NCBI GenBank assembly: GCA_022563615.1
Contig: JADFMZ010000024.1
Span: 1-16,887, forward strand
Direction: 5' to 3'
Length of the DNA stretch: 16,887 nucleotides
Source of the DNA: Planctomycetota bacterium
GTDB lineage: Bacteria; Planctomycetota; Phycisphaerae; UBA1845
This document shows positions 7,172 through 13,270 of the stretch, in pieces. The notes under the pieces are model-generated. The model had not been told where the DNA came from. It searched no databases and was given only the letters and a program-made list of their open reading frames with translations. A program made the translations under genes and the position numbers. Position 1 is the first letter of the stretch, and the number at the start of each line of letters is the position of its first letter.

Positions 7172-7390
7172 TCAGTCGTCGAGCTCGCTAAGCAGCCATT
7201 CGCCAAAGGTAAGATCATCGTCGTGGCTCTGGTTCAGATCTCGCCCCTGAAGCTGCCCCGCAGCCGCCTCCAGGCCCGCCGCTACCGCCTGTAAATCACT
7301 TGCTTCGCAAGCGGCGCCCAGCACCACATAGCCAGCAAGCAACAGACTCGTGGCTGCTTGCCCATACTTCGAGAAACGCGTCGATCGCAT
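7172..7390 (-). CDS. Small secreted protein, possibly a lipoprotein, unknown function
   Basis: A 72-residue protein that I do not recognise but believe to be real. ATG 7390 is preceded by AAGGAG (7398-7403) at an ideal 7 nt. Residues 1-27 look like a signal peptide: charged MRSTRFSKYG, a hydrophobic core (AATSLLLAGYVVLGAA), then Cys28. The lipobox-like GAAC is imperfect because -3 is Gly, so cleavage by signal peptidase I is an alternative. The mature part is an Ala-rich helix (SDLQAVAAGLEAAAGQLQ) and an acidic tail ending DDDLTFGEWLLSELDD. It stands alone between the tuf operon and the glmU operon. Two GATAAAAT copies lie 10 bp apart upstream, around 7472-7487, one of which could act as a -10. 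Confidence 0.68.
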   Translation of the reverse strand: MRSTRFSKYGQAATSLLLAGYVVLGAACEASDLQAVAAGLEAAAGQLQGRDLNQSHDDDLTFGEWLLSELDD

Positions 7391-7760
7391 CTTCGGGCTC
7401 CTTCTTCAAAAGCCAATCTATTCCTGAAATCGCTCTTGGTATCGGGCGTTGCCTTCAGAATGCTTGACCTATTTTATCCATTTTATCGGCCTTGGCTCTC
7501 GCAGTGTGATAATGGGTCGTTTTCAGGTTTGGGAGGTCCGTTGCGATCGCTTCCTTGACTTCTATCACCGCTACGCATAATTTGCCCGGTCGGCGTTAGT
7601 TCTGGCGGGCGAATCTGGCTCGTTGACTTCCTCTGCCCGATTGGGCTTGTCCAAACGCCAAGTCAGTGGGCGGGCAGGCTGCCCGTGCCATCTTTTTGAC
7701 TACGAACTAATGACTACTGAGTTAGGCTCCAAGCCGGCGGTCGAACGTATCGACCGGGAT
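7391..7760. other. Intergenic region between the divergent small-protein gene and tRNA-Gln
   Basis: No gene seen in 370 bases. It should hold the promoters of both flanking divergent units. Visible elements are AT-rich tandem TTTTATC blocks (7473-7487), a candidate plus-strand promoter (7555-7583) and a short hairpin CGGGCA-GGC-TGCCCG just before 7690. Open frames here lack ribosome binding sites and family resemblance. Confidence 0.5.
7555..7583 (+). promoter_or_regulatory. Candidate promoter for tRNA-Gln-glmU-prs operon
   Basis: TTGACT (7555-7560), a 17-bp spacer, then TAATTT (7578-7583) on the plus strand. The start would be near 7590, about 170 nt before tRNA-Gln. The -35 has five of six consensus bases and the -10 is moderate. 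TTGACT also occurs at 7696, without a good -10. Confidence 0.35.
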
Positions 7761-7831
7761 TGCCCGGTGGTGTAATCGGCAACACACCAGGTTTTGATCC
7801 TGGCGTTCCAGGTTCGAGTCCTGGCCGGGTA
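7761..7831 (+). tRNA. trnQ: tRNA-Gln (anticodon TTG)
   Basis: A 71-nt cloverleaf. Acceptor TGCCCGG/CCGGGTA with one G-U pair; the first pair T-A is typical of tRNA-Gln. D arm GTGT/ACAC, anticodon stem CCAGG/CCTGG around TTTTGAT (anticodon TTG), T arm CCAGG/CCTGG around TTCGAGT. No encoded CCA. glmU begins 56 nt downstream on the same strand. Confidence 0.96.
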
Positions 7832-7887
7832 AATCAGCATTGGAATGGTCCGATCCGGCGCAAGCGTGCAACAGCGCGACGCACGGA

Positions 7888-8889
7888 ATGTCGGTCGCAA
7901 ATGCGAAGGACGATTCGTTGGGCGATGTAGCGGCGATCATCCTTGCGGCTGGCAAGAGTACGCGAATGCGCAGCGGGATGGCCAAGGTGCTGCACGAAGT
8001 GTGCGGGCTGCCCATGCTCGGATTCGCGCTGAGCGCCTGTCGGGTGGCCGGCTTGGATCGATTGATTGTTGTTGTTGGGCATCACAAAGATGAAGTGATC
8101 CGCCGGTTTGCCACAGAACAGAATGTGACGTGGGTCGAGCAGTCTGAGCAGAAAGGTACGGCTCATGCCTTGCTCTGCTGTCGAGAAGCCCTGGCGGGGT
8201 TTGAGGGAAGCGTTTTGGTGCTGGCCGGCGATATGCCGCTGGTCCGGCGCGAGGTGCTGATGGAACTCGTCGACGCACGAAAGCAATCGGGCGCCGCCAT
8301 GACCCTGGCCACCTCCGTGCTGGAAAACCCCGCAGGGTACGGTCGCATCGTCCGCGACCGGGGCGGCGACCTTGAGTCCGTTGTCGAGGACCGCAATTGC
8401 ACTCCCCAGCAGCGTGAGATTCGGGAAGTGAATCCGAGCTATTATTGTTTCGACGCGCAGAGGCTTTTTCCGCTTCTGGATCGCATCGAGCCGGACCCGG
8501 TGAAGGGCGAGTATTACCTGACGGATGTGGTGGGGATTCTGTGTCGCGACGGCCGGAAGGTGTCGGCTAAGATTCGTGTTTCGCCGGAGGAAGCGATGGG
8601 CATCAACTCCCGAGGTGATCTGGCGACGGTGGGACGAATCATGCAGGACCGCATTCAGCACGATCTTCTGGAGGAGGGAGTGACGATTGTGGATCCCGGC
8701 AAGACCTGGATCGAGGCGGGGGTCACCGTCGGACCGGATACGACAATCCACCCATTTACGTTTGTAGGAGCCGGTGCGACGATCGGCGCGGGCTGCCAGA
8801 TCGGCCCGTTCGCGCGCATCGGGAAAGATGAAACAGTGGCGGAAGGCACGATCGTGGCCCCGGGATTGGGCTCTGGGAAGGAAGTGTGA
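7888..8889 (+). CDS. glmU: UDP-N-acetylglucosamine pyrophosphorylase, GlmU uridylyltransferase part only
   Basis: Joins UTP and GlcNAc-1-phosphate to give UDP-GlcNAc for peptidoglycan and lipid A. I chose ATG 7888; a TTG at 7840 would begin 9 nt after tRNA-Gln. The nucleotidyltransferase domain covers residues 13 to about 255: LAAGKSTRM (19-27), catalytic-loop lysine K33, GTAHA (90-94), GDMPL (114-118), GYGRI (150-154), KGEYYLTDVV (206-215) and GINSR (238-242). Only a few left-handed beta-helix turns follow (264-310, such as VGPDTTIHPF and VGAGATIGAG), and the protein stops at 333 residues against about 456 in E. coli. The acetyltransferase active site is therefore missing and another enzyme must acetylate GlcN-1-P. 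The stop overlaps the prs start (GTGA). Confidence 0.9.
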   Translation: MSVANAKDDSLGDVAAIILAAGKSTRMRSGMAKVLHEVCGLPMLGFALSACRVAGLDRLIVVVGHHKDEVIRRFATEQNVTWVEQSEQKGTAHALLCCREALAGFEGSVLVLAGDMPLVRREVLMELVDARKQSGAAMTLATSVLENPAGYGRIVRDRGGDLESVVEDRNCTPQQREIREVNPSYYCFDAQRLFPLLDRIEPDPVKGEYYLTDVVGILCRDGRKVSAKIRVSPEEAMGINSRGDLATVGRIMQDRIQHDLLEEGVTIVDPGKTWIEAGVTVGPDTTIHPFTFVGAGATIGAGCQIGPFARIGKDETVAEGTIVAPGLGSGKEV

Positions 8890-9872
8890 GCGTCATGGGT
8901 TCGGCAAAGCAAAGTGCGCAGGAACGGCGGGTCGACGGCTTGGTCGTGTTCGGCGGTTCAGCCAGTTCCGCTTTGACGGACAAGATCTGTGCGTATCTGG
9001 CGATCGCGCGCGGTCGGGCCACCGTCAGCCGCTTCCCCGATGGCGAGACCATACTCAAAATCGAGGAGGACGTTCGCGGACAGGATTGCTTCGTCGTTCA
9101 ATCCACCTGCCCTCCGGTCAACGACAATTTGATGGAACTACTTATTTTCATCGATTGCCTGCGGCGGGCCAGCGCGAAACGCATTACGGCGGTCATCCCG
9201 TATTACGGCTACGCGCGTCAGGACCGAAAATCGGAGGGGCGCACGCCGATCACCGCCAAGCTGGTGGCCAACATGATCACCATCGCCGGGGCCAGCCGGG
9301 TTCTGACCATGAATCTGCACGCCGATCAGATTCAAGGATTCTTCGACATCCCCATGGATCATCTGACCGCCGCGCCGGTATTGGCCAAGCACTTCATGAA
9401 TCGACATCTTTCCGACGCGGTCCTGGTCTCGCCAGACGTGGGCAACATCAAGTTCGGATCGGACTTCGCCTCGCGGATCGGTGGAGAGCTCGCCGTGATC
9501 CACAAACGCCGCCTGTCCGGCGAGAAGACGATCGCCGTCCAGATTATCGGCGACGTGAGGGGGAAAAAGGTGATGATGTTTGACGACATGATCACCACGG
9601 CCGGCACCGTCTGTGAGGCGGCGAGAATCGTTCGCGAGCACGGGGCGGGGCCGATTTTCGTGGCGGCGGCCCACGGGGTCTTTGCCGGACCGGCCGTGGA
9701 GAGGCTGATCGCCGCCGAGCTTGACGAAATCGTAGTAACCGATACGATCGAAACCCCCTCTCGGGTCACGCAGGGGCTGAAGAACCTGACCGTTCTGTCC
9801 GTGGCCGATCTGGTCGGAGAGGCGATACGAAGAATTCACGAGCATCGTTCGGTCAGCGCGCTCTTTTGTTAG
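8886..9872 (+). CDS. prs: Ribose-phosphate pyrophosphokinase
   Basis: Makes PRPP from ribose-5-phosphate and ATP for nucleotide, His and Trp synthesis. The GTG at 8886 overlaps the glmU stop as GTGA; an ATG at 8895 is the alternative. It has 328 residues, close to the family's usual 315. Motifs are RFPDGE (49-54), YYGYARQDRK (106-115), the metal site NLHADQIQGFFDIP (143-156; most relatives have Asp at 143), SPDVGN (182-187), HKRR (206-209) and the PRPP loop FDDMITTAGT (232-241). The order glmU-prs-rplY-pth matches gcaD-prs-ctc-pth of B. subtilis. Confidence 0.95.
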   Translation: MSVMGSAKQSAQERRVDGLVVFGGSASSALTDKICAYLAIARGRATVSRFPDGETILKIEEDVRGQDCFVVQSTCPPVNDNLMELLIFIDCLRRASAKRITAVIPYYGYARQDRKSEGRTPITAKLVANMITIAGASRVLTMNLHADQIQGFFDIPMDHLTAAPVLAKHFMNRHLSDAVLVSPDVGNIKFGSDFASRIGGELAVIHKRRLSGEKTIAVQIIGDVRGKKVMMFDDMITTAGTVCEAARIVREHGAGPIFVAAAHGVFAGPAVERLIAAELDEIVVTDTIETPSRVTQGLKNLTVLSVADLVGEAIRRIHEHRSVSALFC

Positions 9873-9897
9873 GCAGATAGGGGAGTCCAGGTACGGT

Positions 9898-10554
9898 ATG
9901 GAAACGACGACGCTGAAAGCGGAAACACGCACGGTCCTAGGCACACTTGCCTCGCGAAAGCTGCGGGCGCAGGGGCTCTTGCCGGCGATCATCTACGGGC
10001 ACGGTGAGCCTCCGGAATCGGTGTCCCTGTCCGGACACGAGATTGAGGTTGCCCTGAATCATGGTGCACGCACGCTCCAAGTGGAGTTGAACGGCACGAC
10101 CCAGCAGTTCCTGATCAAGGAGGTGCAGTACAACCACATGGGGCAAATCCCGCTCCATTTGGACCTGACCCGAGTGGATCAGGATGAGCGCGTCCGCGTC
10201 AAGATCGGGATTCAGTTGAGAGGGGTGCCCAAGGGGGTCGGCGAAGGCGGCCTGCTTGACCAATACATGGCGGACCTTGAAGTGGAGTGCCTGGTCACGG
10301 CGATTCCGGAAACCCTGCACCCGCTGGTCACGCACCTGGGCCTCAACGAGTCGCTTCTGGTGAAGGATCTGGATTTGCCCACGGGCGTGGTTCCGCTGGC
10401 CGGCACCGACGAGACGGTCGCGGTCGTGCGTCCGAAGGCTGCCGCCGATGCTGAGGAGACGACTGAAGAAGATGAAGAAAAGACCGCTGAGCCCGAGAGA
10501 ATCACGCGGGAGCGGAAGGAACAAGACGAGAAAGGCGAAGGCGGGACCAAGTAA
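9898..10554 (+). CDS. rplY: Ribosomal protein bL25, long CTC form
   Basis: A 218-residue 5S rRNA-binding protein of the Ctc type, with an N-terminal L25 domain and a C-terminal beta domain. The L25 domain (about 4-95) has KLRAQGLLPAIIYGHG and FLIKEVQYNHMGQIPLHLDL. The CTC domain (about 98-180) has VRVKIGIQLRGVPKGVGEGG and ends ETVAVVRPK. The last 38 residues or so are a highly charged Glu/Lys/Arg tail. ATG 9898 is 25 nt after prs, with AGG 6 nt upstream and GGGGAG further off. Its place before pth is the usual one. Confidence 0.93.
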   Translation: METTTLKAETRTVLGTLASRKLRAQGLLPAIIYGHGEPPESVSLSGHEIEVALNHGARTLQVELNGTTQQFLIKEVQYNHMGQIPLHLDLTRVDQDERVRVKIGIQLRGVPKGVGEGGLLDQYMADLEVECLVTAIPETLHPLVTHLGLNESLLVKDLDLPTGVVPLAGTDETVAVVRPKAAADAEETTEEDEEKTAEPERITRERKEQDEKGEGGTK

Positions 10555-10725
10555 TGGGCGTTTCACGAGGTTCGCGACTGCCTGATTCACAGGCTTGAGG
10601 CCTGGGCGTATCCGCGAAATTGAAGCGGTCCCAGGGCATCGCGCGGATCCTAATTCCGTGGTTTGGGTTGGAATCATGGTCGCGCCGCTTATGAAACCTT
10701 GTACGGGTTCGGGTGGATCGACGTC

Positions 10726-11295
10726 GTGAAGCTAATCGTCGGTCTTGGCAATCCCGGTCCGAAATATGTCGGGACGCGACACAACGTCGGGTTTGACGTC
10801 GTGGATGTCTTGGCCCGGCGCTGCGGCGCCGCCATGACGACCGAAAAGTTTCATGCTTGGTTCGGTCGGGGCGATCTCCACGGTGAACCGGTGGTGTTGC
10901 TCAAGCCGACAACGATGATGAATCGAAGCGGGCAGGCTGTCTCGGCTGCGGGGCGCTTTTACAGGCTGGAACTGACAGACCTGATGGTGATCGTGGACGA
11001 CGTGGCGCTGCCCGTTGGAAAGCTGCGTATGCGGGCGGAGGGTTCCTCCGGCGGGCATAACGGATTACGAAATGTTATCGAGCGACTGGGTGGCGAAACG
11101 TGGTGTCGGCTGCGAATCGGGATCGGGGAACCGATCGGCGATCCTTCCGCCTACGTGTTGCACCGTTTCGATCCTGAGGAAGAGAAAGTAATGGGGCCGG
11201 CACGGGAGCGTGCCGCCGACGCGGTGGAGTGCTGGGTCCGGCAGGGTTCTGACCTGGCCATGACCAGGTTCAACCCCGATCCTCCGCAAACGTAA
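10726..11295 (+). CDS. pth: Peptidyl-tRNA hydrolase
   Basis: Recycles peptidyl-tRNA dropped from stalled ribosomes. I chose the GTG at 10726, giving 189 residues, the family's normal length, and starting directly on the first strand (VKLIVGLGNPGPKY); a TTG at 10663 would add 21 unlikely residues. Active-site residues are present: N9, the catalytic H19 in TRHNVGF, N66 in MMNRSG, D91 and D92 in VDD, and N112 in GGHNGL. The 171-nt gap after rplY contains a short hairpin (CAGGC-TTGAG-GCCTG, 10590-10604) but no clear terminator, so read-through from rplY is likely. Confidence 0.94.
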   Translation: MKLIVGLGNPGPKYVGTRHNVGFDVVDVLARRCGAAMTTEKFHAWFGRGDLHGEPVVLLKPTTMMNRSGQAVSAAGRFYRLELTDLMVIVDDVALPVGKLRMRAEGSSGGHNGLRNVIERLGGETWCRLRIGIGEPIGDPSAYVLHRFDPEEEKVMGPARERAADAVECWVRQGSDLAMTRFNPDPPQT

Positions 11296-11356
11296 TCGGT
11301 CGCAGCGCGGACAAGAAGTTGGGGCTGCGACCCATCAACATAGGAGCTTGACGCCG

Positions 11357-11848
11357 TTGAGCCAGGAATCATTGCGACAATATGAAGGCATGTTTGTGTT
11401 CGACCCTACGTTCGGCAGTTCGTTTGAAAACTGCGAGCGGGAGATTCAGCGGCTGCTCGAACGGGCCGAAGGTGAAATTCTGGTTTGCCGCAAGTGGGAT
11501 GATCGCAGGCTGGCCTACAAGATCGACGGGCGCAAGCGCGGCGTTTATGTGCTGGTCTACTTCCGTGCGCCGCCGAGCAAGATCCGCCCCTTGGAGCGGG
11601 ATGCCCAGCTCTCAGAGCCTCTCTTGCGCCTGCTAGTGCTCCAGGCGGAGGGGGTGACACGAGAGGACATGGAAAAGGCCGTGCGAACACAGGCTGATAC
11701 CGGTGCGGAACGGTCGTCGCCGGAAAAGGCCGCCACACGGGAAGAACCGAAAAAGACAACCCCGGTATTGGCGGAAGCGCCGGCTGGCAAGGCAGGAGAG
11801 CCCGAAGCCCCTGCCGCGCCCGAAGCCAAGCCCGCCGCCTCCGATTAG
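11357..11848 (+). CDS. rpsF: Ribosomal protein bS6 with long C-terminal tail
   Basis: Small-subunit protein that pairs with S18. The start is a TTG: AGGAG at 11342-11346 lies 10 nt before TTG 11357 but only 1 nt before TTG 11348, so I prefer 11357 (163 residues). An ATG further in would cut off the conserved RQYEGMFVFDP strand. The S6 fold spans about residues 6-105, with CEREIQRLLERAEGEI, RRLAYKIDGRKRGVYVLVYF and SEPLLRLLVLQ. After it comes a tail of about 55 residues rich in Ala, Glu, Pro and Lys. It lies 61 nt after pth. No S6:S18-type leader was recognised. Confidence 0.93.
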   Translation: MSQESLRQYEGMFVFDPTFGSSFENCEREIQRLLERAEGEILVCRKWDDRRLAYKIDGRKRGVYVLVYFRAPPSKIRPLERDAQLSEPLLRLLVLQAEGVTREDMEKAVRTQADTGAERSSPEKAATREEPKKTTPVLAEAPAGKAGEPEAPAAPEAKPAASD

Positions 11849-11953
11849 AGCGAGCTCCGTTTCCCTGTAGCGGTCCAACGATCGTTTTTTCCGGGAGATT
11901 TTCCCGAAATAGCGATATAGAACAAATGAGAACGCTGAAGCAAATGTGAAACC

Positions 11954-11975
11954 ATTACGGCACGATCGCCGTAAT
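11954..11975 (+). promoter_or_regulatory. Inverted repeat just upstream of ssb
   Basis: ATTACGGC (11954-11961), 6-nt spacer ACGATC, GCCGTAAT (11968-11975): perfect 8-bp arms, ending 6 nt before the GGGG ribosome-binding stretch of ssb. It could be a DNA operator or an RNA hairpin that controls ssb translation. No T-run follows, so it is not an intrinsic terminator. Confidence 0.45.
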
Positions 11976-11992
11976 TTCGTTGGGGCATGGTT

Positions 11993-12436
11993 ATGGCAAG
12001 TTACAACCGAATCATTCTGGTCGGGAATCTCACCCGCGACCCGCAGTTGAGCTACACTCCAGCCAATACCGCGGTATGTAAATTCGGCATCGCCACGAAC
12101 CGCCGTTGGAAAGATCGTGAGGGCAACTCACGGGAGGATGTGTGCTTCGTTGACTGCGTGCTATTCGGTCGAAGCGCTGATACGTTCAACCAGTATATGG
12201 CCAAAGGACGATCCGTCCTGGTGGAAGGCCGGTTGACCCTCAACCAATGGACGACCCCGGAAGGCGACAAGCGGAGCAAGCACGAAGTGTTCGTAGAGAA
12301 CTTTACGTTTCTGGGCGGCGGGCGCGGCGGAGAGGGCGGCCCCGGGTCCGGAGAAACGGATGCGCGTGCGACGGCGGACGCGCCAACGGGGCCGACCCAC
12401 GCGGAACCGCCGGAAGGGGACTCTATTCCCTTTTGA
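11993..12436 (+). CDS. ssb: Single-stranded DNA-binding protein
   Basis: Binds ssDNA during replication and repair. There are two in-frame ATGs. I chose 11993 because GGGG (11982-11985) is 7 nt upstream of it but only 1 nt from ATG 11987; this gives 147 residues. The OB fold covers about 1-108: YNRIILVGNLTRDPQLSYTP, FGIATNRRW, VDCVLFGRSADTFNQYMAKG, LVEGRLTLNQW and HEVFVENFTFLGG. A Gly-rich linker follows, then the acidic tip GDSIPF, the family's partner-binding motif (DDDIPF in E. coli). The rpsF-ssb pairing is conserved, but rpsR does not follow. Confidence 0.95.
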   Translation: MASYNRIILVGNLTRDPQLSYTPANTAVCKFGIATNRRWKDREGNSREDVCFVDCVLFGRSADTFNQYMAKGRSVLVEGRLTLNQWTTPEGDKRSKHEVFVENFTFLGGGRGGEGGPGSGETDARATADAPTGPTHAEPPEGDSIPF

Positions 12437-12452
12437 CGGGCATCGAAGGCTT

Positions 12453-12555
12453 CACAGGCACGAGGCTTGGAGCCTATCCCAAAAATGTGGCACGGGTTTG
12501 TAACCCGTGCGTTTCACCAGTTGAAAACCGGCGCCGCCGGTTGAAAACCGGTGCT
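12453..12555. repeat. Cluster of short palindromic repeats between ssb and rplI
   Basis: Three adjoining elements: a small hairpin AGGCT-TGG-AGCCT (12463-12475); a 21-nt inverted repeat GCACGGGTT-TGT-AACCCGTGC (12490-12510); and two direct copies of GTTGAAAACCGG (12520-12531 and 12540-12551) spaced 20 nt. The 12-mer recurs in reverse orientation at 15854-15865. They fill the 303-nt gap after ssb, which holds no gene. They look like REP-type dispersed elements and may also end transcription or protect RNA ends. Confidence 0.7.
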
Positions 12556-12658
12556 ACAAGGGTTAATGGGAAAGGCTCTTGGTGAACTTCAAGCGGTTGT
12601 GGGCTGAAAACAGGTCACAGCCTCGGTACGAGACGGAATGGGCCCGTGGAACCACTGT

Positions 12659-12687
12659 TTGGTGTCCTCGGTTTTGTGCGTTATGAT
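12659..12687 (+). promoter_or_regulatory. Candidate promoter for rplI-dnaB
   Basis: TTGGTG (12659-12664), 17-bp spacer, TATGAT (12682-12687). The start would be near 12694, leaving a leader of about 45 nt before the rplI ATG. It lies after the repeat cluster, consistent with rplI-dnaB being expressed apart from ssb. Confidence 0.45.
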
Positions 12688-12739
12688 CATGGCGCGTCGA
12701 TGAACAACGGTTACCCTCCAACGATGTGAGGCGGGAACG

Positions 12740-13270
12740 ATGAAGCTGCTTCTATGCCAGAATGTTGATCCATTGGGGATCGTCGGGGATGTGGTCGAGG
12801 TTTCCGCGGGCTATGCGCGGAACTATCTCATCCCACACAACCTGGCGACCGAACCGACCGATGCCAATGTCCGAAAGCTGGCGGAAGCCAGACGCATCGC
12901 CGAACACGTGCGGGCTGAACAACGCAGCCAACTCAAGCGGCTGGCTGATGCGCTCGAGGGCGTCGAAGTCACCGTCCGAGCGAAATCGAATGAAGAAGGA
13001 CATCTATACGGTTCGGTCGGTCGGCGCGAGATTGCCGCGGCGCTCGAGGAGGAAGGACACCACATCAACCCGGACCATATTCAACTGGACGCGCCGATCC
13101 GTCACCTGGACACGCTGTCGGTGGACATCAGCTTTGGGGACAACTTGACCAGTTCCATCAAGGTGTGGATCGTGCGAGACAAAGTCGAAGGGGAAGACGA
13201 CTCCGAAGGCGATGAAGCCGCGTCGTCCGGCAGGGAGGCCGACAATTATGACGGTCGCGCCGACCGCTAG
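12740..13270 (+). CDS. rplI: Ribosomal protein bL9 with acidic tail
   Basis: Large-subunit protein at the base of the L1 stalk. The N-terminal domain is canonical: MKLLLCQNVDPLGIVGDVVE followed by VSAGYARNYLIPHNLA. A long helix (about 45-75) leads to the C-terminal domain with SNEEGHLYGSVGRREIAAAL. The family's usual 150 residues are followed by a tail of about 25, mostly Asp/Glu/Ser. GAGG lies 8 nt before ATG 12740. The 3' end overlaps the dnaB start by 23 nt, in another frame. Confidence 0.95.
   Translation: MKLLLCQNVDPLGIVGDVVEVSAGYARNYLIPHNLATEPTDANVRKLAEARRIAEHVRAEQRSQLKRLADALEGVEVTVRAKSNEEGHLYGSVGRREIAAALEEEGHHINPDHIQLDAPIRHLDTLSVDISFGDNLTSSIKVWIVRDKVEGEDDSEGDEAASSGREADNYDGRADR

Noticed and set aside
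7834..8751. 305-codon minus-strand open frame opposite glmU
   Set aside because: His/Arg-rich antisense shadow of a certain gene, with no recognisable domain.
11881..11912. Hairpin CGGGA-GATTT-TCCCG downstream of rpsF as a terminator
   Set aside because: Only five pairs, and the T-run lies on the 5' side for the plus strand, so it does not fit an intrinsic terminator of rpsF.
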